NCBI GenBank assembly: GCA_903864835.1
Contig: CAIPHK010000022.1
Coordinates: 1 to 64,000, forward strand
Length of the DNA: 64,000 nt
Direction of reading: 5' to 3'
Source: an uncultured bacterium
Lineage (GTDB): Bacteria > Margulisbacteria > Marinamargulisbacteria > SXXA01
The position numbers were made by a program, and so were the translations under genes. The stretch's first letter is position 1. The number at the start of each line of letters is the position of its first letter. The notes under the pieces were generated by a model. It did not search any database and was not told the origin of the DNA. It worked only from the letters and a program-made list of their open reading frames with translations. This document shows, piece by piece, positions 48,438 to 58,056 of the stretch.

Positions 48438-49653
48438 CCTAACGGTCCGAGTAGGCATCGCGATTCTATTTGGAATTGCAACCGGCCTAATTGCCCCAGA
48501 GTTTGCCGGGCAGCTTAAGATCCTGGGGGACACATTTGTTCGCCTAGTTAAAATGGTCATACCCGCAATCGTATTCTTGAGTGTCGCCTCCGGAATCGGC
48601 CACATGTCCGACATGAAAAAATTGGGGTCGATCGGAATTAAGTCCCTCGTCTATTTCGAGATTGTCACGACATTTGCGCTCATTATTGGAATGGCAATGG
48701 CCTACGCTCTCCAACCCGGCGCAGGATTTTCGACCGCTGCCGCGGCCAGCGTCAATATCGAAAAATATACCAGTGGCCAAACCCACCATTCATTTGTGTC
48801 GTTTCTAACGGGCATTGTTCCCGACAGTGTGATCGGCGCACTCGCCAATGGAGAAATGCTCCCAGTTCTCTTGTTCGCGGTGTTGTTTGGACTCGGCGCG
48901 GCCCGCCTCGGCGATGCAAGTAAACCGGTGGTGCTTTTTTTAGAGAAGACGAATCATATCTTCTTTGAAATTGTCGCTATTATTATGAAGTTCTCCCCCA
49001 TCGGTGTTTTCGGCGCGATGGCGTATACCATCGGAAAATTCGGAATTGGGTCGCTATCCTCACTGGCCAAACTGATTGCCTGCAGCTATGGCACGATGGC
49101 CATATTTATCATCGTGGTTTTAGGTCTCATTTGCCGCATTTCCGGGATTCGAATTCTAAAATTATTGAGCTACATTAAAGCCGAACTCATCTTAGTATTG
49201 GGTACTTCTTCATCGGAAAGTGCAATGCCCAGCCTCATTCGAAAAATGAAATCCGCCGGGTGCAGCGATTCGGTCACTGGGTTGGTCATTCCCACTGGAT
49301 ATTCATTCAATTTGGATGGCACCTCAATCTATCTATCGATCGCAGTACTATTTATCGCCCAAGCATATGGGATCCACCTGAGCCTACTCCAACTATTATC
49401 CATTCTTGGCGTCATGTTACTCACCTCTAAAGGTGCCGCCGGAGTGACCGGCTCTGGGTTTGTTACCTTGGCAGCAACGCTTTACGCGCTGCCCAACCAC
49501 ATCCTTCCGGTGAGTGGGATTGCGTTGATATTGGGCGTTGACCGATTCATGTCGGAAGCCCGAGCCATTACCAACTTTGTAGGGAATGCCGTTGCCACCG
49601 TAGTAATCGCCAAACTGGAGGGGGAATACACCCCTCAGGGCCTATTAGAATAA
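48418..49653 (+). CDS. Dicarboxylate/amino acid:cation symporter (DAACS family)
   Basis: 411 residues and eight or more membrane segments. ATG 48418 gives MTRFLNNLTVRVGIAILFGI. Family hallmarks are VKMVIPAIVFLSVASGIG, LGTSSSESAMPSLIRKM (the serine-rich re-entrant loop), PTGYSFNLDGTSIYLSIA and FMSEARAITNFVGNAVATVV. Likely substrates are C4-dicarboxylates or glutamate/aspartate. The adjacent malic enzyme favours C4-dicarboxylates. Confidence 0.94.
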   Translation: MTRFLNNLTVRVGIAILFGIATGLIAPEFAGQLKILGDTFVRLVKMVIPAIVFLSVASGIGHMSDMKKLGSIGIKSLVYFEIVTTFALIIGMAMAYALQPGAGFSTAAAASVNIEKYTSGQTHHSFVSFLTGIVPDSVIGALANGEMLPVLLFAVLFGLGAARLGDASKPVVLFLEKTNHIFFEIVAIIMKFSPIGVFGAMAYTIGKFGIGSLSSLAKLIACSYGTMAIFIIVVLGLICRISGIRILKLLSYIKAELILVLGTSSSESAMPSLIRKMKSAGCSDSVTGLVIPTGYSFNLDGTSIYLSIAVLFIAQAYGIHLSLLQLLSILGVMLLTSKGAAGVTGSGFVTLAATLYALPNHILPVSGIALILGVDRFMSEARAITNFVGNAVATVVIAKLEGEYTPQGLLE

Positions 49654-49657
49654 CGCC

Positions 49658-50056
49658 TTACCCCGCTTTTTCCTCAAAATAATCCGCCCGATTTGCCCGC
49701 AAGTCGCCCTGAATTTTTTGGTAGTATCGAACAAATTGCTCTTGCGCCAACGGCCGTGAATTAATAAAGGCTTCCCCGGACGCCAGATCAAATCGAATCA
49801 CTTTAACGGGATCAACATCTAATTTGATGGTTAATCCCTTGCCATCCAGCTGCATCGCATACCGATCATTTTTGCTCTTGGAATAGTTCGATACCAACAC
49901 ACTTTTTACACCTTTAGGAATTAACCCGCGAAAATAGTCACAAAGAACCGTCGACGCAGAATCTCCCCCGGACGCCACTGACACGTCCATTGATTCAGAC
50001 GGACTCACGGTCCCATGGACCCGTTGCAACCGTTGAATATCCAAAAATTCTGGCAT
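49658..50056 (-). CDS. Unrecognised 132-residue protein
   Basis: Begins MPEFLDIQRLQRVHG with GAGGAG upstream, convergent with the transporter gene. Soluble, with a short beta region (YAMQLDGKGLTIKLDVDPVKVIRFDLASGEAFINSRPL). No family recognised. Confidence 0.65.
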   Translation of the reverse strand: MPEFLDIQRLQRVHGTVSPSESMDVSVASGGDSASTVLCDYFRGLIPKGVKSVLVSNYSKSKNDRYAMQLDGKGLTIKLDVDPVKVIRFDLASGEAFINSRPLAQEQFVRYYQKIQGDLRANRADYFEEKAG

Positions 50057-50139
50057 ACCAGCACGCTCCTCTCGGTGTCATTGGGCCAGTATCATTTTCC
50101 CGTTTCGAACCCGGTCAAAACCTTGGGATAAGTAGGGAA

Positions 50140-50145
50140 TATAAT
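50140..50145 (+). promoter_or_regulatory. Candidate feoA -10 element
   Basis: A perfect TATAAT lies 69 bases before feoA. No strong -35 is seen at the standard spacing. Confidence 0.45.
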
Positions 50146-50173
50146 TGACAGGACCTACCCCATCCACTAACCT

Positions 50174-50192
50174 GATACTGATACTCAGTTTC
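50174..50192 (+). promoter_or_regulatory. Fur-box-like operator upstream of feoAB
   Basis: GATACTGATACTCAGTTTC matches the 19-base Fur consensus GATAATGATAATCATTATC at 15 of 19 positions. It sits 21 bases before feoA and just after the -10 element, an appropriate place for iron-dependent repression. Confidence 0.65.
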
Positions 50193-50213
50193 ATATCCAA
50201 CAAGGAGATCGAG

Positions 50214-50441
50214 ATGACTCCCCTCAGCACCCTCAACACCCATCAAACCGCCATTATCGAAACCGTGATCGGTGAAAATAATCATGCGATGCGACTACTG
50301 GCACTTGGATTTACTCCGGGTTCCGAAGTCTCTTTATTCAAAGGATCTGTCTTGGGTGGCCCTCGGGTATTTACCGTGCAAGGAAGTCGAATCGCGCTTC
50401 GAGAATACGACGCCGCGCTGATTCATGTGTCCGTCAACTAA
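50214..50441 (+). CDS. feoA: Ferrous iron transport protein FeoA
   Basis: 75 residues forming an SH3-like domain: MRLLALGFTPGSEVSLFKGSV, then GGPRVFTVQGSRIALREYDAALIHV, the complete FeoA pattern. AAGGAG precedes ATG 50214. The gene overlaps feoB by 17 bases. FeoA assists FeoB. Confidence 0.93.
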   Translation: MTPLSTLNTHQTAIIETVIGENNHAMRLLALGFTPGSEVSLFKGSVLGGPRVFTVQGSRIALREYDAALIHVSVN

Positions 50442-52224
50442 TCCGGTTTGGATTGCCTGCATTGGATACCCAAATGCCGGCAAAACCAGTGTATTCAACT
50501 CACTCACCCACTCTAATTTCAAAGCCGTAAACTATCCGGGTTCAACGGTCCAATACAATACCGCGACCACCTCCACTGCCACCGGAATTACGCATTGGCT
50601 AGATACCCCCGGTGTCGTCACGTTCTCCCCTGGGTCCGACGACGAACGCGTCACCCACGATGTACTTACCAATCTCTCATCCATTGACGCTGCCGCACCG
50701 CAACACCCCGATCTCATCGTCTATGTGGCCGATGCGTTTCAGCTCGAACGTCACTTGATGGGACTCAAATTGCTTCAATCCCAGGGCTATCCGGTGGTTT
50801 TGATGATTACGAGAGCCGATCTGATGAGAAAATATGGGGGACATATCGCCATTGAGTTATTGTCAGAACTTGCCCAATGTCCGGTATTTTATGTCAGCAG
50901 CCACAAAGGATCGGGACTTCCAAGTATCGATACACTCCGAAACCTCATTCCCAACACCCCCTACAAACCCCTCCTCTTTGAGTCTGAATCGGGATGGAAA
51001 GCCTCGGCACGCTGGGCCTCCATGACCGTCCGAAAAGTCCTCACCCCCCCCGTGGCGAAAAACGAATTGGACCGTTGGATTCTCCATCCCCAATTAGGGG
51101 GGCTATTGTTTGTTTTGATCATGGGCCTATTTTTCTTCTTAATTTTTTTGGGGGCCCAACCGCTCATGGATGGCATCGATTCGGGATGGCTATCGCTCAC
51201 CGAACTCATTCGACATAGTGTCCCGCAATCCCGATGGTCGTCACTTCTCGTCGACGGACTATTTGCGAATATCGGTGCGGTCTTAATTTTTACACCACAG
51301 ATTTTGTTATTGTTTATTGCAACTGGAATTTTAGAGAGCACCGGCTATCTTGCGAGAGCTGCCATTATTGTCGATCGACCTCTCTCTTGGCTGGGACTAT
51401 CCGGCAAGAGTTTTGTACCGTTACTCTCGGGCTCGGCCTGCGCGATTCCCGCTATTCTCGCCACACGCACCCTCCCCAACAAAACCCAACGCATGATTAC
51501 ATTGTGGATGATCCCGTTGATGCCGTGTTCCGCACGAATTCCAGTATACGGACTGCTTTTAGCCTTATTATTTCACGGTCATCCACTCCGAAGCGCCGTT
51601 GGCATGGTCGTTATCTACGCCATTAGTATCAGCATCGCAATCCTTATTGGGAAATTCATTTCGACCCGCTACAAAGTCCCCAATAACAGCTTTTATATTG
51701 AACTGCCCCGATGGCAAATACCGTATTGGCCCATGATTTTTAAAAACGGAATCACCCAAACGGTAGAATTTCTAAAAAAGGCAGGCCCTGCTATTTTGGC
51801 GATCAGTCTTTTGCTATGGGGGCTATCACAATATCCCAACACCCAAAATTCATGGTTGGCCCACATCGGCCAATGGGTGGGCCCCCTCTTTGCCCCCATG
51901 GGATGGGACTGGCGGGTCGGGGTAGCGGTATTGGCATCATTTGCCGCTCGCGAGGTCTTTGTTGCGGTACTTGCGTCAATGTTGTTAATTTCCCAGGCCC
52001 AGCTGGGGGTCCATCTTTCCAACGGCGCGGCACCATTACTAAGTACCCCATCCATCCTTGGACTCATCGTCTTTTTTATGATTTCGATGCAATGCGGATC
52101 CACGCTTGCAGTGATCAAAAAAGAAACCGGGAGTTGGAAAATTCCAGCCGCAATTACCGTTGCCTATGTTGGGCTAGCCTACCTCGCTGCCGTTGCAGTA
52201 GTTCATATCGCGTTGTTATTCTAA
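50425..52224 (+). CDS. feoB: Ferrous iron transporter FeoB, short form
   Basis: A GTPase-coupled Fe2+ transporter. The N-terminal G domain has G1 GYPNAGKT (14-21), G2-region YPGSTVQYN and G3 DTPG. The G4 site reads TRAD instead of the usual NxxD. The membrane domain contains LLSGSACAIPAILATRTL and MPCSARIPVYGLLL with the conserved Cys residues. At 599 residues it is shorter than typical FeoB. The family is certain; the G4 change may alter nucleotide specificity or affinity. Confidence 0.94.
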   Translation: MCPSTNPVWIACIGYPNAGKTSVFNSLTHSNFKAVNYPGSTVQYNTATTSTATGITHWLDTPGVVTFSPGSDDERVTHDVLTNLSSIDAAAPQHPDLIVYVADAFQLERHLMGLKLLQSQGYPVVLMITRADLMRKYGGHIAIELLSELAQCPVFYVSSHKGSGLPSIDTLRNLIPNTPYKPLLFESESGWKASARWASMTVRKVLTPPVAKNELDRWILHPQLGGLLFVLIMGLFFFLIFLGAQPLMDGIDSGWLSLTELIRHSVPQSRWSSLLVDGLFANIGAVLIFTPQILLLFIATGILESTGYLARAAIIVDRPLSWLGLSGKSFVPLLSGSACAIPAILATRTLPNKTQRMITLWMIPLMPCSARIPVYGLLLALLFHGHPLRSAVGMVVIYAISISIAILIGKFISTRYKVPNNSFYIELPRWQIPYWPMIFKNGITQTVEFLKKAGPAILAISLLLWGLSQYPNTQNSWLAHIGQWVGPLFAPMGWDWRVGVAVLASFAAREVFVAVLASMLLISQAQLGVHLSNGAAPLLSTPSILGLIVFFMISMQCGSTLAVIKKETGSWKIPAAITVAYVGLAYLAAVAVVHIALLF

Positions 52225-52228
52225 CCCC

Positions 52229-53725
52229 ATGCCAATGAAATCAATCGCCCCGCTCCTCGCACTGTATAAAAAAATCGTGATGCTCGGCAGCGTCAACGCC
52301 GTCATCGGATGGGATCAAGAAACCTACATGCCCAGTGGGAGCATTGAATTTAGGGCCCAACAAACCGCGTTTTTATCCGAACTGTCCCATTCTATTTTGT
52401 CCGGTAAAGACTTTCGGAATGCGTTATCCCCCTTAATAGACTTCGCAACGGAAACGATCAATCCAGCGATCACTGACCCCATTCAACAGCGGATGATCAG
52501 CGAGGCCCATCGCGATTGGAAATTTGCAGTATCCGTCCCGTCATCCCTCGTTTCCGAGTTAGCAGAATCAACATCTCTCGCGCAACACGAATGGCAACAC
52601 GCCCGAAAAACCAATGACTTCGACCGATTCAAACCCGTCTTAGATCGTGTCATTCGACTCACTTATCAAAAAATAGACTACATTGGATTTGCAGAGAACC
52701 CGTACGACGCCCTTCTTGATCCATTTGAACCCCGAATGACCGTGAAAAAATTAGATCCACTTTTTTCCGAATTACGTGGGGTTACTCAAACGGCATTAAA
52801 GCGAATGGCATCGGTAGAACACCCCCCGCTTCCGGTCCAACACTTTGATTTGGGCCGTCAACGATGGCTGAGCGACGATCTGCTCAATCGGATGGGATTC
52901 GACCTGAGTCGGGGTCGATTAGACGTCTCGACCCATCCGTTTTCGACCGCGTTCCATCCTACCGACTCTCGAATTACCACTCGATTTAGCGCCACCGATC
53001 TGATGGACAATCTGTCGAGCACGATGCACGAAGCGGGCCATGGCCTCTACGAACAAGGACTTCCCATCCACTACTTTGGAACACCGCTAGGAAGCAGTAT
53101 GTCCCTGGGAATTCACGAAAGCCAAAGTCGGTTATGGGAAAACATGGTTGGCAAAAGCCCTGAATTTTGGGAAGGGTATTTTCCGATTTTATGCGGCCAA
53201 TTCCCTGAACTTAAGGCCATCGATTGGACCACGTTTTATCAGTTTGTAAACCATGTGTCCCCCACGTTAATCCGCGTGGAATCCGACGAAATTACCTACA
53301 ACCTTCATATTTTGATTCGGTATGAACTTGAACAATTGTTATTCTCGAATACTATTTCTACGGGTGATTTACCGGATGCCTGGAATCAAAAAATGGAAGC
53401 CTACTTGGGAGTTAGACCGGATTCCAACGCCAACGGAGTGCTGCAAGATGTCCATTGGTCGATTGGGGCCTTTGGCTACTTCCCTACCTATTCGTTGGGC
53501 AATTTATACGCGGCTCAGTTTTTTGAGGCGGCTCAACGTGATATCCCTGCGTTGTCTGACCAGATTCGTGGGTTGGACTTTTTGCCACTTAGGGACTGGC
53601 TTAAAACGAATATTCATCAGGTGGGACGCTCACAAACCCCCGATGAATTGGTAGAAACCGTAACAGGGCAACCGTTGTCCATTCATGCCTTTGAACGATA
53701 TTTAAACCGGAAATTTACAATTTAA
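52229..53725 (+). CDS. M32 metallocarboxypeptidase (carboxypeptidase Taq family)
   Basis: 498 residues with every M32 signature in order: HPF (236-238), DSRITTRF, zinc motif HEAGH at 267-271, GIHESQSRLWEN and GVLQDVHW. These enzymes remove C-terminal residues from peptides with broad specificity in the cytoplasm. It follows feoB by four bases on the same strand but the functional link is unclear. ATG 52235 is an alternative start. Confidence 0.96.
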   Translation: MPMKSIAPLLALYKKIVMLGSVNAVIGWDQETYMPSGSIEFRAQQTAFLSELSHSILSGKDFRNALSPLIDFATETINPAITDPIQQRMISEAHRDWKFAVSVPSSLVSELAESTSLAQHEWQHARKTNDFDRFKPVLDRVIRLTYQKIDYIGFAENPYDALLDPFEPRMTVKKLDPLFSELRGVTQTALKRMASVEHPPLPVQHFDLGRQRWLSDDLLNRMGFDLSRGRLDVSTHPFSTAFHPTDSRITTRFSATDLMDNLSSTMHEAGHGLYEQGLPIHYFGTPLGSSMSLGIHESQSRLWENMVGKSPEFWEGYFPILCGQFPELKAIDWTTFYQFVNHVSPTLIRVESDEITYNLHILIRYELEQLLFSNTISTGDLPDAWNQKMEAYLGVRPDSNANGVLQDVHWSIGAFGYFPTYSLGNLYAAQFFEAAQRDIPALSDQIRGLDFLPLRDWLKTNIHQVGRSQTPDELVETVTGQPLSIHAFERYLNRKFTI

Positions 53726-53734
53726 ATTCCGGTT
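53705..53734 (+). terminator. Hairpin spanning the M32 stop codon
   Basis: AACCGGAA at 53705-53712 pairs with TTCCGGTT at 53727-53734 around an AT-rich loop. It could end the feoAB-M32 transcript, or that of the convergent gene. Confidence 0.45.
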
Positions 53735-53771
53735 ACTCTATGCGTTGGTAGAGATGCAAAGTGGTTCGGCT

Positions 53772-54858
53772 CTACTCCGAACCTGAAAAAAATCCAGCAA
53801 TCGCATCCCCCAATGTGACCGGTTTTTCAACCACCAACGCATCATGTAAACATTGCATCGCATACCGTATCGGCAATTTGGGGTCATTCAGCTCCGCTTT
53901 AGAATACACTTGAAAATTACCCAAATACCGAAGAGTGTCTTCAAGACCGTTGACCATCTTTATCATTGCCGGACGGGACAATTCCAACCTCTGTACCCCT
54001 GACGGTGTCAGCCTGTGCGCCAACAAATTTAATAGAGGGTCTTGAAGCGCCACAGATTTAGAAATAAATTCGGATCTCCCAATTTTCGAGACGAGCGCAT
54101 GCCGCCATTCAACAGATCCCTCATACGGCATCCCCGGCGTCCAAGGCACACCCATCGTCGGGACGATTCGTTTAGAGAACAATTCGTCACTCGGGAAATT
54201 TGCCTCACCATCGATCATTACTACCGTCGGGCCCGGTGTTGCCCCCGCCATTTCCCCCACAACGCCTGAGTTATGGGCCAAGACGATATTGCGACTGTTA
54301 TTGTAATCCGCATCGCCCATGATCACCCTGTAGGCCACGTACAGACTCGCCAACCGTTCGTTAGAAATAAAACTATCGGGGTATCGTTCAGGGTGATTTG
54401 CGACATCCAACCCATCAATTCCACGAATAAACCGGCGAACTAAAAAGGCATCATTCCCCCTAATATAGGCATGGGTTTTAACGGCATGGGCCCCCAGGAC
54501 CAACATTACCGAGGAATATACCGTCGCGACTTCCCTACGCAGCATATACCACTCGGACATCGGGTATTTTTTGATGACATACCGATGCAATTTTCCATCG
54601 GGCGCGTGCCATCCCATGAACATCTTATTAAATTAAAGTTCGTCGCCGAATACAGTTCCCGGTCTTCATCCAATAGACCGATTTTATTAAAAGGAACACG
54701 CCGGAGTGGCCGGACTTGTAACACTACGGACGGGCAATCGGAATAGCCCTTGAGGGCGCTTAACCGTGCCAACAGAAACCACCGAACATAGACGGATCCC
54801 CACCATAGTCCGACGAAAGTATCCTATAGATAAATCGATCGTCAATAGCACGCATCAT
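53772..54858 (-). pseudogene. Frameshifted kinase-like gene
   Basis: An intact frame of 283 codons (53772-54623) has the residues expected of an ATP-dependent phosphotransferase: RYVIKKYP (possible ATP lysine), GDADYNNSRNIVL (catalytic Asp/Asn) and VVMIDGEANF (metal Asp/Glu), an order like HipA and PI3/4-kinase-like enzymes. Its ATG has no ribosome site and a stop lies four codons upstream. Coding similarity in style continues in a second frame (to about 54772: VPFNKIGLLDEDRELYSATNFN) and then a third, back to ATG 54858 with AGGA upstream (MMRAIDDRFIYRIL). At the first break TTTAATTTAAT contains a five-base tandem duplication; removing it rejoins the frames as SATNFNKMFMGWH. I read this as a gene with two frameshifts. 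Assembly error remains possible. Confidence 0.6.
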
Positions 54859-54997
54859 CGATTTCCTAGTGATTGCAGATCGTAACGACTCTCTCTTTTG
54901 CGTGGACACATCGCCCGGCCGGCACGCCCTTCTGTCCGTAAAAATCCCGTCATGGTACTCTAAACCCTCAAAAATCATTTGTTTGGAGCCGACGCGC

Positions 54998-57757
54998 ATG
55001 ACCGAAACACTCAACTTCAAAGACACCGTAAACCTCCCTCAAACCGAGTTCCCCATTCGCGCGGGACTAGAACAAAAAGAACCCCTTCTATTGAACCAAT
55101 GGGACACCGACACCACCTACGCAAGGGTCAAAGAATCTACCGACTCCCACAGCCCTTTCGTACTTCACGATGGCCCCCCATACCCCAATGGAAATATCCA
55201 TTTGGGCCATGCCCTTAACAAGGTATTAAAAGACATTATTCTTCGATCCCAACGGATGATGGGCCGTAGTTCCTATCTCGTCCCAGGATGGGATTGCCAC
55301 GGCTTGCCGATCGAAACCCAGGTCATCAAGGAACTCAAAGCCAAGGGCGAAGAAGACAAAAAAAATGATATCGCTTGGTTTCGGAACCGATGTAAAGAAT
55401 TTGCACTCGGCTATGTCACCACCCAGCGCGAGCAATTTAAGCGTCTCGGAATTTGGGCCGAATGGGACAAACCCTATCTCACGTTAAATCATGATTATGA
55501 GGCTGCCGTTATTCGACTATTTGGAGAAATGGCGCAAAACGGGGTGATCTACAAAGGCCGTAAACCCATCCATTGGTGTATGCACTGCGAAACCGCTTTG
55601 GCCGAAGCCGAAATCGAATATGCAAATCATAAATCGCCATCGATTTTTGTGACATTTAAAGTGACAACGCCGTCACCCGATTTGGCTTCATTGATCGGCG
55701 AAACTCCGACCGATGTACTCGTATGGACCACGACCCCGTGGACAATTCCCGCGAACGTCGCCATTGCCGCCCATCCTCACTTTCGATATGCCGTTCTCAC
55801 AACACCGACCGGAAACCTCGTGGTAGCTGAAGCGGTGGCCGACAAGCTCATTCAAACGCTCGAACTGACAGTGACTGATCGACGGAGTATTTCCGGTAGC
55901 CAACTCGATGGAACCGCGACACAGCACCCGTTATTCGACCGGGCATCAGGAATCGTGATGGCGGAGTATGTCACCCAAGACGACGGAACCGGATTCGTTC
56001 ACATTGCCCCTGGCCACGGCCAAGACGACTATATCGTGGGGCTGAAATACAACCTCCCGACGATTATGCCCGTCGACGACAAGGGTCGGTTTACGGACGA
56101 AGTGCCTTGGGCCGGCCAAAAAGTATTCGATGCCAACAAATCCATCGGCCAAGAACTTGAGGCCCGTGGCACACTTAAAAAACTTCAATTTATTTCTCAT
56201 TCGTATCCCCATTGCTGGAGATGTAAAAATCCGGTGATTTTCCGGGCGACGCCGCAATGGTTTGTCGCGATGGATAAACCGATGGCCCACACCGGAACGA
56301 CGCTTCGGGTCAGTGCGTTAGCCGCAATCAAATCCACCACCTGGATTCCTGAAATGGGCGAAAATCGAATCGCCACGATGGTCGAGAATCGACCCGACTG
56401 GTGTATTTCCCGCCAACGGTATTGGGGAATTCCAATCCCCGTTTTTAATTGCACGCAATGTGGACATAGCGAAATGACTGTCGACTTTAACCACGCCATC
56501 GTCGATTTGGTCGCCCAACACGGAACCCTCGCCTGGTTTGAACGCCCCGCGTCCGAGATTCTCCCAGCGACGGCCGCTTGTTCCCAATGTGGAGGAAAAA
56601 AATTCGACAAAGAAACTGATATTCTCGACGTTTGGTTTGAGTCTGGTGCGAGCTTTGGCAGTGTCCTCAAGCCCGGTGAGTTCCCCGCCGATATGTACCT
56701 GGAAGGCTCCGACCAACATCGCGGATGGTTCCAATCCTCATTGCTGATCGCAATGGCCACCCAAGGCAAAGCGCCTTACAAAACCGTTCTCACCCACGGA
56801 TTCTTGGTCGACGACAAAGGTCGAAAAATGAGCAAATCCGATGGCAACGTGGTGGCCCCTGAATCGGTCATCAAGGAATTCGGTGCGGATATTTTGCGCT
56901 GGTGGGTCGCCAGTTCCGACTTCAAAAATGACGTTGGCGTCGCAAAATCCATCTTGGGACAAAGCCGCGACACCTTTTCAAAAGTCCGCAACACCATTCG
57001 GTTTTGCTTGAGTAATCTCTATGACTTTAATCCTGAAACTGACGTTGTCGCCTATGCCAATCTCCAAGAAATCGACCAGTGGGCGTTAGCGGAACTTAGC
57101 AAGTTAGTAGCCGACTGTCACAGTTATTACGCAGCATACGATTTTCATACGATCACCCATCAGGTTCACAATTTTTGTGCGGTGACGCTCAGTGCGCTAT
57201 ACCTCGACATGACCAAGGATCGACTCTATTGCGATGGGGCGACGTCAATTACGCGGCGAAGCACGCTAACCGCGTTATTCCATATCGCAGGACATCTAAT
57301 CCGATTAGTCTCCCCCATTTTGGTATTCACTTCGGAAGATGCATATCAGCATTTTAATACTCCGAATAAACAATTGAGTGTTCATTTGGATACTCAGAGT
57401 GAGATACCTGACGAGTGGTTCAATGATGAGATATTCCTACAATGGGCCAAATTGTTAGACATTAAAGATCAGGTATACCAACAACTGGAACCTCTCCGAA
57501 AAGATAAGATCGTCAAAAGTTTCTTAGAGGCCAAAGTTAAAATTGAATCCCCTCATTCACGGCCTAACGCCGATCTCGAATCCATCTTTATCGTCAGTCA
57601 GGTGGAATGGATTCAAGACCCCGCTTTAAAAGAAAATAGGATTGAAGTCTCCGTTGCCGAAGGTGAAAAATGTGGACGGTGTTGGAAGGTACTGCCGGTG
57701 GATAGTAAAACACTTTGCGGACGGTGTGCTGGAGTCATTCATTCTCTGACAGTCTAG
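54998..57757 (+). CDS. ileS: Isoleucyl-tRNA synthetase
   Basis: 919 residues from ATG 54998 (MTETLNFKDTVNLP). It has the HIGH motif HLGH at 68-71 after PYPNGNI, the editing domain (DVLVWTTTPWTIPANVAIA), KMSKSDGN, the DxxFESGASFGSV region and the C-terminal zinc ribbon CGRCWKV...CGRC. It is the bacterial type with zinc ribbon. The open frame extends upstream, but without start context. It is divergent from the broken kinase-like gene. Confidence 0.97.
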   Translation: MTETLNFKDTVNLPQTEFPIRAGLEQKEPLLLNQWDTDTTYARVKESTDSHSPFVLHDGPPYPNGNIHLGHALNKVLKDIILRSQRMMGRSSYLVPGWDCHGLPIETQVIKELKAKGEEDKKNDIAWFRNRCKEFALGYVTTQREQFKRLGIWAEWDKPYLTLNHDYEAAVIRLFGEMAQNGVIYKGRKPIHWCMHCETALAEAEIEYANHKSPSIFVTFKVTTPSPDLASLIGETPTDVLVWTTTPWTIPANVAIAAHPHFRYAVLTTPTGNLVVAEAVADKLIQTLELTVTDRRSISGSQLDGTATQHPLFDRASGIVMAEYVTQDDGTGFVHIAPGHGQDDYIVGLKYNLPTIMPVDDKGRFTDEVPWAGQKVFDANKSIGQELEARGTLKKLQFISHSYPHCWRCKNPVIFRATPQWFVAMDKPMAHTGTTLRVSALAAIKSTTWIPEMGENRIATMVENRPDWCISRQRYWGIPIPVFNCTQCGHSEMTVDFNHAIVDLVAQHGTLAWFERPASEILPATAACSQCGGKKFDKETDILDVWFESGASFGSVLKPGEFPADMYLEGSDQHRGWFQSSLLIAMATQGKAPYKTVLTHGFLVDDKGRKMSKSDGNVVAPESVIKEFGADILRWWVASSDFKNDVGVAKSILGQSRDTFSKVRNTIRFCLSNLYDFNPETDVVAYANLQEIDQWALAELSKLVADCHSYYAAYDFHTITHQVHNFCAVTLSALYLDMTKDRLYCDGATSITRRSTLTALFHIAGHLIRLVSPILVFTSEDAYQHFNTPNKQLSVHLDTQSEIPDEWFNDEIFLQWAKLLDIKDQVYQQLEPLRKDKIVKSFLEAKVKIESPHSRPNADLESIFIVSQVEWIQDPALKENRIEVSVAEGEKCGRCWKVLPVDSKTLCGRCAGVIHSLTV

Positions 57758-57764
57758 TCGTGTG

Positions 57765-57788
57765 TCATTCCCGCCTTCGCGGGAATGA
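57765..57788 (+). terminator. dRS3-like hairpin after ileS
   Basis: TCATTCCCGC-CTTC-GCGGGAATGA is a perfect 10-base stem. The core fits ATTCCC-N8-GGGAAT, a repeat motif known as dRS3 in Neisseria and common as a dispersed repeat elsewhere. It probably ends ileS transcription or is a mobile repeat. Confidence 0.65.
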
Positions 57789-57805
57789 AACCACTCCAAA
57801 ACCAC

Positions 57806-57869
57806 GACTAATCGGGACTAGAATCCCGAAAAGTCTTGACTAATCGGGATTACGATCCATAAAAGTCAG
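57806..57869. repeat. Two imperfect 32-bp tandem repeats, each hairpin-forming
   Basis: Copies at 57806-57837 and 57838-57869 agree at about 25 of 32 positions and both start GACTAATCGGGA. The first can fold as CGGGA-CTAGAA-TCCCG. They lie between the dRS3-like hairpin and the ATPase remnant. Confidence 0.75.
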
Positions 57870-57870
57870 A

Positions 57871-58056
57871 ATGAAACGCCTATTAAACGATCGAATAGCC
57901 ACCGACCTAAACAACAAAATCGTGCGCGTAGATGGCCCTCGGCAAACCGGGAAAACCACCCTAACAAAATCACTCACCCCCAAGGATCTGTATTTCACTG
58001 ACCAAAATCTGCAAATTTGCCAAGCTCCAGGGTGGCTCTTAAAAATGCCGATATAA
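57871..58056 (+). pseudogene. Truncated N-terminal remnant of an AAA ATPase
   Basis: The 61 codons begin MKRLLNDRIATDLNNKIV and contain the P-loop VDGPRQTGKTTL and ITPKDLYFTDQN-like continuation, resembling the N-terminus of DUF4143/AAA_14 ATPases normally of about 400 residues. The frame then stops; the following 60 bases have no continuation. It is a degraded gene fragment in a repeat-bearing spot. Confidence 0.65.
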
